Assembly (NCBI GenBank): GCA_902362375.1
Contig: CABIVS010000002.1
Coordinates: 394,757 to 458,756, forward strand
From: Bacteroidaceae bacterium
Lineage (GTDB): Bacteria > Bacteroidota > Bacteroidia > Bacteroidales > Bacteroidaceae
DNA: 64,000 nt
Reading direction: 5' to 3'
Position 1 is the first letter of the stretch. Each line of letters starts with the position of its first letter. This document shows positions 18,001-26,643 of the stretch, piece by piece. Below the pieces are notes generated by a model. It did no database searches. It was given only the letters and a program-made list of their open reading frames with translations, and was not told where the DNA came from. A program made the position numbers and the translations under genes.

Positions 18001-18221
18001 TATCTTTGAGCTATAATTTCTCCAAGAAGTGGATACAGAAAACGAAGGTGCTGAAAGATGTTCAGCTTTCGTTTGTAGCCCGCAATCTATGTTTCTTGTA
18101 TAAGGAAGCTCCTTTTGATCCGGATCTGGTACTTTCTACCGGAAATGATAATCAAGGAATTGAAGTGTTCGGAATGCCTACGACCCGTAGTCTGGGCTTT
18201 ACTCTGAAATGTGAATTTTAA
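15093..18221 (+). CDS. SusC-like TonB-dependent outer-membrane receptor
   Basis: 1042 residues. Signal peptide with hydrophobic core FLIGLFFLAGGN (near residues 18-29); CarboxypepD_reg-like extension (VRGRVIDIYGEPLIGATI, near residues 52-69); linking motif DHVIVTALGL; plug domain with SLRGIRSV and PLYVIDGVPMSN; SILKGAPAAALYGSMAANGV at the plug end; then a long beta barrel ending in LGFTLKCEF with the usual terminal Phe. Imports a ligand across the outer membrane with its SusD partner, whose ATG is 15 nt downstream. No glycoside hydrolase is nearby, so the ligand need not be a glycan. Confidence 0.95.
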   Translation: MNKQYFIISLKKDVFVSCFLIGLFFLAGGNCYASEQQALRGTIEVPSDHNTVRGRVIDIYGEPLIGATIRERGGTNGTVTDIDGKFFLSVPDSAVLQVSFVGYKTVDVNVTGRNVLEIRLQEDAVMLDHVIVTALGLEKDEASLAYSVQKIKGEELNRVKEINMITALAGKAAGVQINKNSSGMGGSAKVSLRGIRSVSGDNQPLYVIDGVPMSNTSSEQAYSAIGGTANAGNRDGGDGISNLNPEDVESISILKGAPAAALYGSMAANGVILITTKKGNSVGQRNINFSTGLTFEKAFSMPKMQNRYGVSDVVDSWGEKENLMAYDNLNDFFRTGLTSMTSVSISYGNENLQTYFSYANTTGKGIIDKNKLKKHNINLRETATMFDKRLKLDGSVNVMKQTVENKPVSGGFYMNPLVGLYRFPRGEDLSYYKDHFETYDEERKLGVQNWHTFTEDFEQNPYWITNRIQSKETRTRVILSLSANFKVNDWLTIQARGNMDYWADKLRQKFYASTATALCGANGRYVEMDYQETQMYGDVMAMVKKIWGDFTLDAAIGGSINDRIRNSTRYDSKNASLKFANVFNIANIVMNSSASIDQKIDEHRQLQSIFGTAQIGYKEKLFLDLTARNDWASTLSYTSHEKTGFAYPSVGLSILLDKWVKLPEWVSFAKLRGAYSKVGNDIPPHITNPSSQINAGGEIQANDAAPFKEMEPEMTHAMEFGTEWRFFQHRLGINLTYYRTNTYNQFFKLPALAGDKYAYRYVNAGNIQNRGWEVTLNGTPILTPSFTWKTSVNFSTNKNKIVKLHDELKELVYGPTSFSSSYAMKLIKGGSIGDIYGKAFVRDDAGNIVYETEGDNKGLPLVEGDGNTVKVGNANPVFMMGWDHTFSYKGFTLYFLLDWRYGGKVLSQTQAEMDLYGVSEITADARDRGYVMLDGQRIDDVKGFYKIVGGRAGVTEYYMYDATNLRLREVSLSYNFSKKWIQKTKVLKDVQLSFVARNLCFLYKEAPFDPDLVLSTGNDNQGIEVFGMPTTRSLGFTLKCEF

Positions 18222-18236
18222 AGGTAAGAGAGAGAA

Positions 18237-19832
18237 ATGAAGAGAAAATCTGTATATCTATATTTGTTGGGGTTATTGCTGTTTTCCGTAGCTTGTACCG
18301 GTAACTTCCGTGATTACAATACCGATTTGTCCGGTATCACGGATGATGACTTGATTATTGATGACAATGGCTATGGAATCCGTTTGGGAATTATTCAGCA
18401 AGGTATTTATTTTAATTACGACTACGGAAAAGGAAAGAACTGGCCTTTTCAGCTGATACAGAATCTGAACGCGGATATGTTCAGTGGGTATATGCATGAC
18501 GGCAAACCGCTGAACGGGGGCTCGCATAACTCCGATTATAATATGCAGGACGGCTGGAATAGCGCCATGTGGACACACATGTATTCTTATATTTTCCCAC
18601 AGATATATCAGTCGGAGAATGCTACCCGAAATACACATCCTGCTCTGTTCGGGATAACGAAAATATTAAAGGTGGAAGCGATGCACCGTGTGACGGATTA
18701 TTATGGTCCTATCATTTATAAGAATTTCGCTAATGCCGAAAAACATTACCGTCCGGATAAACAAGAGGATGTCTATTATGAGTTTTTCAATGAACTCGAT
18801 TCTGCTGTAGTTGCTCTCACCAACTATATAGATGAGAAACCGGAATCCAATGGATTTGCACGTTTTGATATTTTGTTGGACGGGAAATATCCTTCCTGGG
18901 TAAAGTTTGCCAATTCCCTGCGTCTGCGTCTGGCAATGCGCCTTGCTTCTGTTGCTCCAGATAAAGCGCATGCTGAAATACAGAAAATAAAGGAAAATGG
19001 TTACGGCTTCTTTGAAGCGGAAACAGGAGGAGTGTTTGTTTCTACCAAATCCGGGTATACCAATCCATTGGGAGAACTTAACCGTGTCTGGAATGAAACT
19101 TACATGAGTGCTAACATGGAATCAATTTTGACCGGATATAACGATCCCCGTTTGGAAATTTATTTTGAACCCTGTACGGATGAGGCTCTTAAAGGACAGT
19201 ATCGTGGAATTCGCCAGGGAACCTGCTTTGCTCATAGTCATTATTCGGGATTGTCAAAGCTGTTTTTCAAGCAGGATACCGATACACCTCTGATGACTGC
19301 TTCGGAAGTCTGGTTTCTGCGTGCCGAAGCTGCTTTGCGCGGATGGACGGATGAAGATGAAGAAGCTTGTTACCGGAACGGTGTAACTACCTCTTTTCAT
19401 CAATGGGGAATTTATGGGGTGGAGGATTACCTGAAAAGTGAGCTGACAGCTTCCGACTTTATAGACACTTATGATGAAGAAAATAATATAGAGGCCCGTT
19501 GTAAAGTCACTCCCAAATGGAATCCGCAGGATGATAAGGAGACCAAACTGGAGAAGATTATCACGCAGAAATGGATTGCCATGTTCCCGGAAGGTTGCGA
19601 AGCCTGGACCGAACAAAGACGGACGGGATATCCCCGTTTATTTCCCGTTCGATTCAATCATAGTAGGAGCGGATGCATCGACACGGAGATCATGGTGCGC
19701 CGTCTTAATTTCCCAGGTACATTGCAGACAGAAGACTCGGAGCAATATTCTGCTCTTGTCGAGGCTTTAGGCGGAGATGACCATGGAGGTACAAGACTCT
19801 GGTGGGATACGGGAAATAATAACCTGGAATAA
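18237..19832 (+). CDS. SusD/RagB-like surface lipoprotein
   Basis: 531 residues. Lipoprotein signal with lipobox LFSVAC and the modified Cys at about residue 20. The mature part has SusD-like helical repeats (YSYIFPQIYQ, KILKVEAMHRVTDYYGPI, ASEVWFLRAEAALRGW, EKIITQKWIAMFPEG) and the late AWTEQRRTGYP segment of the SusD-like_2 group. It forms the lid and substrate-binding partner of the SusC-like receptor just upstream and is certainly co-transcribed with it. Ligand unknown. Confidence 0.94.
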   Translation: MKRKSVYLYLLGLLLFSVACTGNFRDYNTDLSGITDDDLIIDDNGYGIRLGIIQQGIYFNYDYGKGKNWPFQLIQNLNADMFSGYMHDGKPLNGGSHNSDYNMQDGWNSAMWTHMYSYIFPQIYQSENATRNTHPALFGITKILKVEAMHRVTDYYGPIIYKNFANAEKHYRPDKQEDVYYEFFNELDSAVVALTNYIDEKPESNGFARFDILLDGKYPSWVKFANSLRLRLAMRLASVAPDKAHAEIQKIKENGYGFFEAETGGVFVSTKSGYTNPLGELNRVWNETYMSANMESILTGYNDPRLEIYFEPCTDEALKGQYRGIRQGTCFAHSHYSGLSKLFFKQDTDTPLMTASEVWFLRAEAALRGWTDEDEEACYRNGVTTSFHQWGIYGVEDYLKSELTASDFIDTYDEENNIEARCKVTPKWNPQDDKETKLEKIITQKWIAMFPEGCEAWTEQRRTGYPRLFPVRFNHSRSGCIDTEIMVRRLNFPGTLQTEDSEQYSALVEALGGDDHGGTRLWWDTGNNNLE

Positions 19833-19872
19833 AAAAAGACAGAAGTAATGTGTTTATATGTGTAGCTTTAAC

Positions 19873-19880
19873 TATTTTTG
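19873..19880 (+). promoter_or_regulatory. -7 promoter element for the Tsx-like gene
   Basis: TATTTTTG, 25 nt before the ATG at 19906; suggests the Tsx-like gene has its own promoter besides any read-through from the SusCD pair. Confidence 0.5.
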
Positions 19881-19905
19881 CATCTTCATTTAAACACATT
19901 TACTT

Positions 19906-20613
19906 ATGAAACAAATTATCTCTGCTCTTTTCCTCTGTATGTTGCTCTCTGCCGTACCGGGATTGCAGGCGCAAAACATTCAGCTACATTATGATTTCGG
20001 ACGTTCTTTGTACGATAAAGATTTGCAAGGTCGCCCGCTGCTCACCTCCACAGTGGAGAAGTTTCAGCCTGATACTTGGGGAAGCACTTATTTCTTTGTC
20101 GATATGGATTACACTTCCGAAGGTGTCGCTTCCGCTTATTGGGAAATAGCGCGTGAACTGAAATTCTGGAAAGGTCCTTTTTCTGCACATCTTGAATATA
20201 ACGGTGGATTATCGAAAGGCATGTCTTATAAAAATGCTTATCTGGCAGGAGCTACCTACACTTTTAATAATGCTTCCTTTTCCAAAGGCTTCACGCTGAC
20301 TGCTATGTATAAGTATATTCAGAAACACCAATCACCCAACAACTTCCAGCTGACAGGTACGTGGTACGTGAATTTCTGCCGCAATCTGCTCACTTTCTCC
20401 GGCTTTGCCGACTGGTGGCGTGAAGAAACCAACTACGGAAAGACTATCTTCCTCTCCGAACCACAATTCTGGGTGAACCTGAACAAAATCAAAGGAGTAA
20501 ATAAAAAATTCAATCTTAGTGTTGGCTCCGAAGTCGAATTGAGTAATAACTTTGGCGGTCGTGATGGCTTTTATGTTATCCCGACACTCGCCCTCAAATG
20601 GACACTGAACTAA
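19906..20613 (+). CDS. DUF5020 (Tsx-like) outer-membrane protein
   Basis: 235 residues. Signal peptide (ends LQAQ near residue 23). The rest shows alternating beta strands with aromatic girdles (IQLHYDFGRSLY, FSAHLEYNGGLSKGM, FNLSVGSEVELSNNF, VIPTLALKWTLN), as in nucleoside-specific channel-forming Tsx-like barrels of about 12 strands. It precedes an NCS2 nucleobase permease by 73 nt. That pairing supports passage of nucleosides or nucleobases, but the substrate is inferred. Confidence 0.82.
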   Translation: MKQIISALFLCMLLSAVPGLQAQNIQLHYDFGRSLYDKDLQGRPLLTSTVEKFQPDTWGSTYFFVDMDYTSEGVASAYWEIARELKFWKGPFSAHLEYNGGLSKGMSYKNAYLAGATYTFNNASFSKGFTLTAMYKYIQKHQSPNNFQLTGTWYVNFCRNLLTFSGFADWWREETNYGKTIFLSEPQFWVNLNKIKGVNKKFNLSVGSEVELSNNFGGRDGFYVIPTLALKWTLN

Positions 20614-20686
20614 GAAAATCCAAATTCCGGAAGAATCTCTGTCTATCCCTCTGCGGAAGTTAAAAATATATAGAACAACCTGTTAA

Positions 20687-22000
20687 ATGAAAACTGATTT
20701 AATCTACGGCGTAGAAGACCGTCCCCCCTTTAAAGACGCCCTGTTTGCGGCTTTACAACATCTCTTGGCTATTTTTGTAGCAATTATTACACCCCCGCTA
20801 ATCATCGCGAGTGCCCTGAAACTGGATGTGGAAAAGACAAGCTTTCTGGTTTCCATGTCTCTTTTTGCTTCGGGAGTATCTACTTTCATACAATGCCGTC
20901 GTTTGGGTGCGATAGGAGCAAAGTTACTCTGCATTCAGGGAACCAGTTTTTCTTTTATCGGCCCTATCATCGCCACCGGATTGGTGGGTGGTTTGCCCTT
21001 GATATTCGGTTCCTGTATGGCTGCCGCACCTATCGAGATGATTGTCAGCCGCACATTCAAGTATCTGCGCAATATCATTACTCCGTTGGTATCCGGTATT
21101 GTTGTACTATTGATCGGATTAAGCCTGATAAAGGTCGGTATTGTATCTTGCGGAGGCGGATATGCGGCTATGGATAACGGTACATTTGCTACTTGGGAAA
21201 ATCTGTCCATTGCAGCACTGGTGCTGCTTAGCGTCTTGTTTTTTAACCGTTGCCGGAATAAATACCTGCGTATGAGTTCCATTGTGCTCGGACTTTGTCT
21301 TGGTTATGCCTTGGCATTTGTCTTAGGAAAAGTGGATATGAGTTCGTTAAATATGGAAATGCTGATGAGCTTTAATATTCCCCAACCTTTCAAATACGGT
21401 GTTGATTTCAATGTATCTTCTTTCATAGCCATTGGCTTGGTTTATCTAATCACAGCCATCGAAGCAACAGGTGATGTAACTGCCAACTCTATGATTTCCG
21501 GACTTCCCATTGAAGGAGATTCCTATTTGAAACGAGTTTCCGGTGGAGTAATGGCGGATGGATTCAACTCCTTTCTCGCCGGTGTATTCAACTCTTTTCC
21601 AAACTCCATCTTTGCACAAAACAACGGTATTATTCAACTGACCGGAGTAGCCAGCCGCTATGTCGGCTATTATATTGCAGCAATGCTCGTTCTTTTAGGT
21701 TTATTCCCCATCGTCGGTGCCGTATTTTCTTTAATGCCCGATCCTGTATTAGGCGGTGCCACTTTATTGATGTTCGGTACAGTAGCCGCTGCAGGAATCC
21801 GTATTGTCTCCTCACAAGAAATAGGACGTAAAGAGACTTTAGTATTAGCAGTCAGCCTTTCTTTAGGCTTGGGTGTAGAATTAATGCCGGATGTATTACA
21901 ACAAGCTCCGGAAGCAATTCGAAGTATCTTCTCTTCAGGAATCACCACCGGAGGCTTAACTGCAATTATTGCAAATATAGTAATACGGGTAAAAGAATGA
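20687..22000 (+). CDS. NCS2 nucleobase:cation symporter (uracil/xanthine permease family)
   Basis: 437 residues with about 14 hydrophobic segments. Family motifs: PPFKDALFAALQHLLAIF near residue 12 (conserved QH), IQGTSFSFIGPI near residue 83, the signature loop near 250-270 (LVYLITAIEATGDVTANSM with its conserved Glu), and a QNNGIIQLTGVASRYVG segment near 310. The set matches xanthine/urate-type members (XanP/UacT) better than uracil permeases. Sits after a Tsx-like channel gene, so the pair could take nucleobases across both membranes. Confidence 0.9.
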   Translation: MKTDLIYGVEDRPPFKDALFAALQHLLAIFVAIITPPLIIASALKLDVEKTSFLVSMSLFASGVSTFIQCRRLGAIGAKLLCIQGTSFSFIGPIIATGLVGGLPLIFGSCMAAAPIEMIVSRTFKYLRNIITPLVSGIVVLLIGLSLIKVGIVSCGGGYAAMDNGTFATWENLSIAALVLLSVLFFNRCRNKYLRMSSIVLGLCLGYALAFVLGKVDMSSLNMEMLMSFNIPQPFKYGVDFNVSSFIAIGLVYLITAIEATGDVTANSMISGLPIEGDSYLKRVSGGVMADGFNSFLAGVFNSFPNSIFAQNNGIIQLTGVASRYVGYYIAAMLVLLGLFPIVGAVFSLMPDPVLGGATLLMFGTVAAAGIRIVSSQEIGRKETLVLAVSLSLGLGVELMPDVLQQAPEAIRSIFSSGITTGGLTAIIANIVIRVKE

Positions 22001-22005
22001 AAAAT

Positions 22006-22110
22006 AAGTATTAAGTATTAGGTATTAAGTATTACCACCGAAGCAGCTGGTTTACGCTTGATATTTGTCGATTAATACTTAATACTTATTTCTTATTCCT
22101 TAATACTTAA
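22006..22110. repeat. AAGTATT heptamer repeats between convergent genes
   Basis: Several AAGTATT or near copies run from 22006 to 22033, and their reverse complement AATACTT recurs from 22073 to 22108, so the two clusters can form a long AT-rich hairpin. The second cluster runs into the 3' end of the KamA-like gene and encodes its last residues (LSIKE). The same heptamer occurs at 26605-26632 and near 14390. Confidence 0.7.
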
Positions 22111-24234
22111 ATTACTCATTTTATCTGTTGTACGGAAGGGGAAATCAGGATACTCGTAAAGGCTGAAACGAGGTTCGGTTTCTCCTTTCGTATAATTCCA
22201 GATAGAAGCATAGTCTTCCGGATCTTCTCCCATCTTGGCTAACTGGCGCAGGTAAGCAGCTAGCGATTTATTCTCTACGATATAAATCTGCCCCATCTGA
22301 TCGATAATCGGGCTATGATGACGAGTGCCGTCATGTTCGAAGCGTAGAATTCGTTTTCCTTCTTCTGTTAGTCCCACCAACTGGAAAGTCATGCTCTTAC
22401 CGATAGCCGGTAAATTCAGTACACTGCGATCTGTAGCAAGGAAAGGCAAATGATGTTTTCTCATGAAGCGTCTTAATTGCTTGGCAACATCTTCTTTGGG
22501 CTCCTTTTCCGCTCCGACTTTCGTTTCTAATATCTTATATAATTCCTCTTCCTGTTCCTGTGTCATCCAGCCATAAATCTTTTCCTCCTGTTGTTCCTGC
22601 ATCGAACGACTGTTGGGTGCAAATACCGCATAATTCTCATTGAATCCCTTTACCGAGAAAGTGTAATAACACACCACCCCCAATGAATTGAGCACCTGGC
22701 GAAGCCGGGTCGTATGCCCTCGACGTGAAGCAGCTACTGTATATACCAGTTGGTTTGTAATAATCCATCCTGCAGAAAGAATCTTCCGAATCGCTTCTTT
22801 AGCTTCAGGAGTAACCTCCAGCGGTGTCTGGAAATGAGTCTGAATAATAAACTGTTTCACACCGATGGCCGATGCCTTCTCCTTGAATTCTCGCAGAATA
22901 TCAATCAGTCCGTCATTGATACGCATCGGCAAGTAAGCCAACAGGCGTGATCCCAACCGTACCCGTTGCAATTCCGCATATTTCTCTCCATCCTTACGTT
23001 CAAGATTCGCCCTTTGTTTGCGTGCCGCCATCCGGTACACCGCATCCAGAATGTTCTGAAGTGTTTTATTCTGACTCATCAGCGCATCGCCCCCTGTAAT
23101 CAGAATATCCCGCAACTGCGTATCCTCTTCAAAATAAGTCATCAACCGGCGCAACTTACGATCCCATGACTCTTTCGGACGTAAAGACTCAAACTCGAAA
23201 TTCAACCGCTCGCTTTGGAAATCATACATACGTTGACAAGAAGCACAAAGTCCTCCGCAAGCCCGTCCCATAGTATCAGGAATGAGGATAGCTACCTCCG
23301 GATACCGACGATGAATATTATGTCCGTCCGGCAAAAGCCATCCCGCAGCATTAGGCTTCCCGGCCTCTACAATATCCTCCTTTTCCCACGCACGAATATT
23401 TCCATACGTCTCCACCAAACGTGGAGAATACAGAATATAACTCCGGATAGCCTCGTCATTATACCCATATCCCGTTACATTAAGTAATGATAAATAATAA
23501 GGAGTCGCAAAAAACGGCATTCCTTTCTTCCGGGCACGATAAAGCAAATACATAGTCTCTGAAGAAAGTGAATTTCCCAAGAACCGGTTCAACTCACTCG
23601 GACTTTTCACAGCCATCGCCAAATGAAAGCGGAAATCATTCCACCACTCACTTACCAACCTGTACTTTTCTTCATAACTCATTCCCTCCTCAAAATGAAA
23701 ACGCACCGAAGGCTTCGATTTCCTGTTCTCAATCTTCTGAATCAGCAAGTGCAACATCCTTTCCTTATTCTCATCACGCATCTCACATACCTCTTCATCC
23801 AATCCCGTTTCCCACCGGTCATTCCGACTTTTGATACGTTGCGGCGATGGCAAAGGCACAACCTCTCCCTTTAACCGTTTAAACATCTGGAAAATTTCAA
23901 TAAACAAATCCGTCGGCATCTCCATATTTTCCAACGTCCCCGTCAGAAACTCATAAAGTAGCCTGATAGTCTGTACTGGCATATCCTGTCCTGTAGACAG
24001 TTCATGGACATTCTGCCCATCATAATGGAGTAAGAGTCGAATTTGCTCCCTCGCCTCCTCCGCAGCCTCATTTTCTATCCCGCAAACTTCCAAAAACCGC
24101 AGCATCCCAGCCTTGAACTCTTCCACAGAAGAGCTCTTATCAGCCATCTCCACCACCTCCGGAATTTCTTGATTATAGATTTGTTTCAACTGTGAAAAAG
24201 TAAGTGTAAGCATTTTCTTTTGTTTCATAAGCAA
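22093..24234 (-). CDS. KamA-like radical SAM protein (long form)
   Basis: 713 residues. The central part is a lysine-2,3-aminomutase-like radical SAM domain: GRACGGLCASCQRMYDF holds the C-x3-C-x2-C cluster motif near residue 320, ILITGGDALM near residue 375 binds SAM, and QFIIQTHFQTPLEVTPEA follows near 460. About 300 N-terminal residues, acidic and helical, have no counterpart in classical KamA (about 420 residues). I see no obvious PLP-lysine motif, so the aminomutase reaction is not assured. Start could be 24234 or the third codon. It stands alone, minus strand. Confidence 0.8.
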   Translation of the reverse strand: MLMKQKKMLTLTFSQLKQIYNQEIPEVVEMADKSSSVEEFKAGMLRFLEVCGIENEAAEEAREQIRLLLHYDGQNVHELSTGQDMPVQTIRLLYEFLTGTLENMEMPTDLFIEIFQMFKRLKGEVVPLPSPQRIKSRNDRWETGLDEEVCEMRDENKERMLHLLIQKIENRKSKPSVRFHFEEGMSYEEKYRLVSEWWNDFRFHLAMAVKSPSELNRFLGNSLSSETMYLLYRARKKGMPFFATPYYLSLLNVTGYGYNDEAIRSYILYSPRLVETYGNIRAWEKEDIVEAGKPNAAGWLLPDGHNIHRRYPEVAILIPDTMGRACGGLCASCQRMYDFQSERLNFEFESLRPKESWDRKLRRLMTYFEEDTQLRDILITGGDALMSQNKTLQNILDAVYRMAARKQRANLERKDGEKYAELQRVRLGSRLLAYLPMRINDGLIDILREFKEKASAIGVKQFIIQTHFQTPLEVTPEAKEAIRKILSAGWIITNQLVYTVAASRRGHTTRLRQVLNSLGVVCYYTFSVKGFNENYAVFAPNSRSMQEQQEEKIYGWMTQEQEEELYKILETKVGAEKEPKEDVAKQLRRFMRKHHLPFLATDRSVLNLPAIGKSMTFQLVGLTEEGKRILRFEHDGTRHHSPIIDQMGQIYIVENKSLAAYLRQLAKMGEDPEDYASIWNYTKGETEPRFSLYEYPDFPFRTTDKMSNLSIKE

Positions 24235-24346
24235 TCTCTCTATTTAAAAATTATTATCATACATTATTCACGCCGCACGGTCCCTTCGGCCTCGTCTGCA
24301 TGGCGTCAAGTAGCCGGGCAGGCGCGGCCTTGATTTTTTCTTTTTG

Positions 24347-24385
24347 GTACTTTTTCTTTTGTATCAAGACAAAAGAAAAAAGTAC
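24347..24385. repeat. 16-bp inverted repeat, hairpin in intergenic spacer
   Basis: gtactttttcttttgt (24347-24362) pairs with acaaaagaaaaaagtac (24369-24385) apart from one extra base, around the six-base loop atcaag. It follows a GC-rich stretch (24265-24335). Looks like a dispersed intergenic repeat unit. Confidence 0.5.
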
Positions 24386-24396
24386 ATAAAGATAAC

Positions 24397-24430
24397 AAAA
24401 AAAGCGGAGGTATAAAACCCCCGCTTTTTC
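24397..24430 (-). terminator. Rho-independent terminator of the 209-aa gene
   Basis: On the minus strand GCGGGGGT and ACCTCCGC form an 8-bp stem (one G-U pair) around tttat, followed by seven T. It lies about 45 nt after the stop at 24475. Confidence 0.8.
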
Positions 24431-24474
24431 TATCCTATTAATCTTTACGCTTTTCTAACATTTAAAGCGACTTG

Positions 24475-25104
24475 TTATTTCGTTTCCGTGTCATCATTCT
24501 TCCTTTTCGGTTCCTTCTTGGCAAGGAGAACAATATTATACACATAATCCGTCATCCACTGTTCCGAATATCCCAAACGCTCTTTGTATTGGCGGACAGC
24601 CGCAGCTGTTTTGTGCACATCATCAGCTTTCCACACGGTCTTGGTACAAACATCATGTACCGTTTTCTGTGTCATACCATACAAAGCCTTCTTGAAGATC
24701 GACGGCATACGGAACTTCCACTGCATCAGATTTCCCATCAACATCATCAGATCATTGGAAAATCCCTGATACATGAACAAATAAGATTGAATATCATTTT
24801 GAGTGCGGCAGTTCCGTTTCACGGAAGAGTCGATTTCCTTAAAGAAGTTCTCGTTCAACCCATAATCCTGCATCAGCATTTTGCGTGCAGCAGACTTTTC
24901 GGCCAATCCCAGTTTACCGTTTTGAGTAGGAACTTTAAACAAACGTTTGAAGTTAGCTACGTCCGGCAAAAAGCGGATATTAGTGATACCGAGGTTTGTG
25001 GCGATAACTGACTGGAAATATACCCGGGTCAGTGATATGAAATCTTCTACATTGCCGACTTTCGTTTCATCGGATTTTTTCTTGAATAAACCAAATAAGC
25101 CCAT
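24475..25104 (-). CDS. Conserved hypothetical protein, 209 aa
   Basis: I do not recognise a named domain. The protein is soluble, begins MGLFGLFKKKSDETK, is rich in Lys/Met helices (VYFQSVIATNLGITNIRFLP, GFSNDLMMLMGNLMQWKFRM) and ends in a basic, polar tail (KKEPKRKNDDTETK). No signal peptide or membrane helix. A -7 element TACCTTTG at 25192-25199 (minus strand) probably drives it with a leader of about 80 nt. It has its own terminator, so it is a single-gene unit. Confidence 0.7.
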   Translation of the reverse strand: MGLFGLFKKKSDETKVGNVEDFISLTRVYFQSVIATNLGITNIRFLPDVANFKRLFKVPTQNGKLGLAEKSAARKMLMQDYGLNENFFKEIDSSVKRNCRTQNDIQSYLFMYQGFSNDLMMLMGNLMQWKFRMPSIFKKALYGMTQKTVHDVCTKTVWKADDVHKTAAAVRQYKERLGYSEQWMTDYVYNIVLLAKKEPKRKNDDTETK

Positions 25105-25215
25105 TGTTATCTCTACAATTTTATTATTTACAATTTACTATTTGAGCGTGTGGGAGGTATATAACATAACTACCATTTGTCAATTTGCGTGCAAAGGTAC
25201 AAAAACAGTTGGTTT

Positions 25216-26604
25216 TCACCAACATTCCAAGTCCTTTTCGATGTCCGGCATTGTCTCTTTCTTAAAAACAGGGCTTTGGATGCCAACTTTCTTTTGCGCC
25301 TGGTAATCATTTAACAGACGGATAGCATATTTTCCGAGGAAAAGGATAGCGATCAGATTGCAGATAGCCATTAACGCCATCGTGACATCTGCCAGGCTCC
25401 ATACCATATCCAATGTGGCAAGTGAACCGAAGAGCACCATACCACCCACCAATATCCTGTAACCATGAAGTACCCACTTCCGGTGAGTGATAAAGCGGAT
25501 ATTAGCCTCACCGTAATAATAATTTCCCAGAATACTGCTGAAAGCAAAAAAGAAAAGAGCAATGGCAACGAAGATACTGCCGGAAGAACCGATTTCGTTT
25601 GTCAACGCCTGTTGAGTCAGCTGCACTCCATTAGCCGAACCATCCAGAGGAGCACCACTAAAGAGGATGATAAAAGCCGTACAAGTACATATCAATAATG
25701 TATCTGTAAATACCGCCAAAGTCTGTATCAACCCTTGTTTTACGGGATGGCTGACATGAGCCGTAGCAGCCGCATTCGGAGCCGAACCCATACCGGCCTC
25801 ATTACTGAAAAGTCCTCTCTTGATACCTTGCATTAATGCCATACCGACTCCTCCTGCCAATGCCTGCTCCCAACCGAAAGCATGGCTGACAATCAGTGCG
25901 ATAACACCCGGTAAATGAGTGATATTGAGTACGACAATAACTAGTGCCAGCCCTACATATCCCAATGCCATAACAGGCACGATAATACTACTGACGCGGG
26001 CAATGCGTTGAATACCTCCAAAGATGATAAGCAATGTCAGCAAAGTCAGCACACCTCCCAATATAATATGATTGAACCCAAAGGCATGCTCTGCGGCGGC
26101 ACAGATCGTATTACTCTGTACAGAATTGAAAGCAAACCCGAAAGTAATGCTTATTAATACAGCAAAAAGCATTCCCATCCACGGTTGTTTCAACCCTTTT
26201 TTCATATAATAAGCAGGTCCTCCAATGAATGAATCCTTTCCGCGTATTTTGTATAATTGTCCCAAAGTAGACTCAATGAAAGCACTCGAAGCCCCTAACA
26301 GTGCGATGACCCACATCCAGAAAATAGCTCCGGGACCTCCGATGGCAATGGCAGTAGCCACTCCCGCAAGATTCCCCGTACCCACGCGACTGGCGATGGA
26401 AATAGCGAATGCCTGAAAAGAAGATACATGTTTCTCTCCCTGTTTTCCTTTGCCGGCGGATTCGCTTAACAGCACGATCATTTCCCGGATCATACGAAAT
26501 TGCACAAAACGTGTCCGTATGCTGAACCAGACTGCACATCCTAATAACATAATAATTAGAATATACGTCCAAAGTATGTCGTTAATCTCGTTGATAAAAG
26601 TCAT
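25216..26604 (-). CDS. Alanine/glycine:cation symporter (AGCS family)
   Basis: 462 residues, about 10-11 membrane helices. Family motifs: FQAFAISIASRVGTGNLAGVATAI near residues 44-67 (the GTGN site), GAIFWMWVIALLGASSAFIESTLGQLYK near 80, GGPAYYMKKGL near 118, and GIKRGLFSNEAGMGSAPNAAATA near 265. Imports alanine or glycine with sodium. The AlbA_2 gene lies 39 nt upstream on the same strand, separated only by heptamer repeats, so they may form an operon. Confidence 0.95.
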   Translation of the reverse strand: MTFINEINDILWTYILIIMLLGCAVWFSIRTRFVQFRMIREMIVLLSESAGKGKQGEKHVSSFQAFAISIASRVGTGNLAGVATAIAIGGPGAIFWMWVIALLGASSAFIESTLGQLYKIRGKDSFIGGPAYYMKKGLKQPWMGMLFAVLISITFGFAFNSVQSNTICAAAEHAFGFNHIILGGVLTLLTLLIIFGGIQRIARVSSIIVPVMALGYVGLALVIVVLNITHLPGVIALIVSHAFGWEQALAGGVGMALMQGIKRGLFSNEAGMGSAPNAAATAHVSHPVKQGLIQTLAVFTDTLLICTCTAFIILFSGAPLDGSANGVQLTQQALTNEIGSSGSIFVAIALFFFAFSSILGNYYYGEANIRFITHRKWVLHGYRILVGGMVLFGSLATLDMVWSLADVTMALMAICNLIAILFLGKYAIRLLNDYQAQKKVGIQSPVFKKETMPDIEKDLECW

Positions 26605-26632
26605 AGTTAAGTATTAAGTATTAAGTATTGGG
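26605..26632. repeat. AAGTATT heptamer repeat, three units
   Basis: Three AAGTATT units in a row (agttaagtattaagtatta and on) between the stop of the AlbA_2 gene and the start of the AGCS symporter gene. Confidence 0.7.
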
Positions 26633-26643
26633 GTTGTTTGTGG

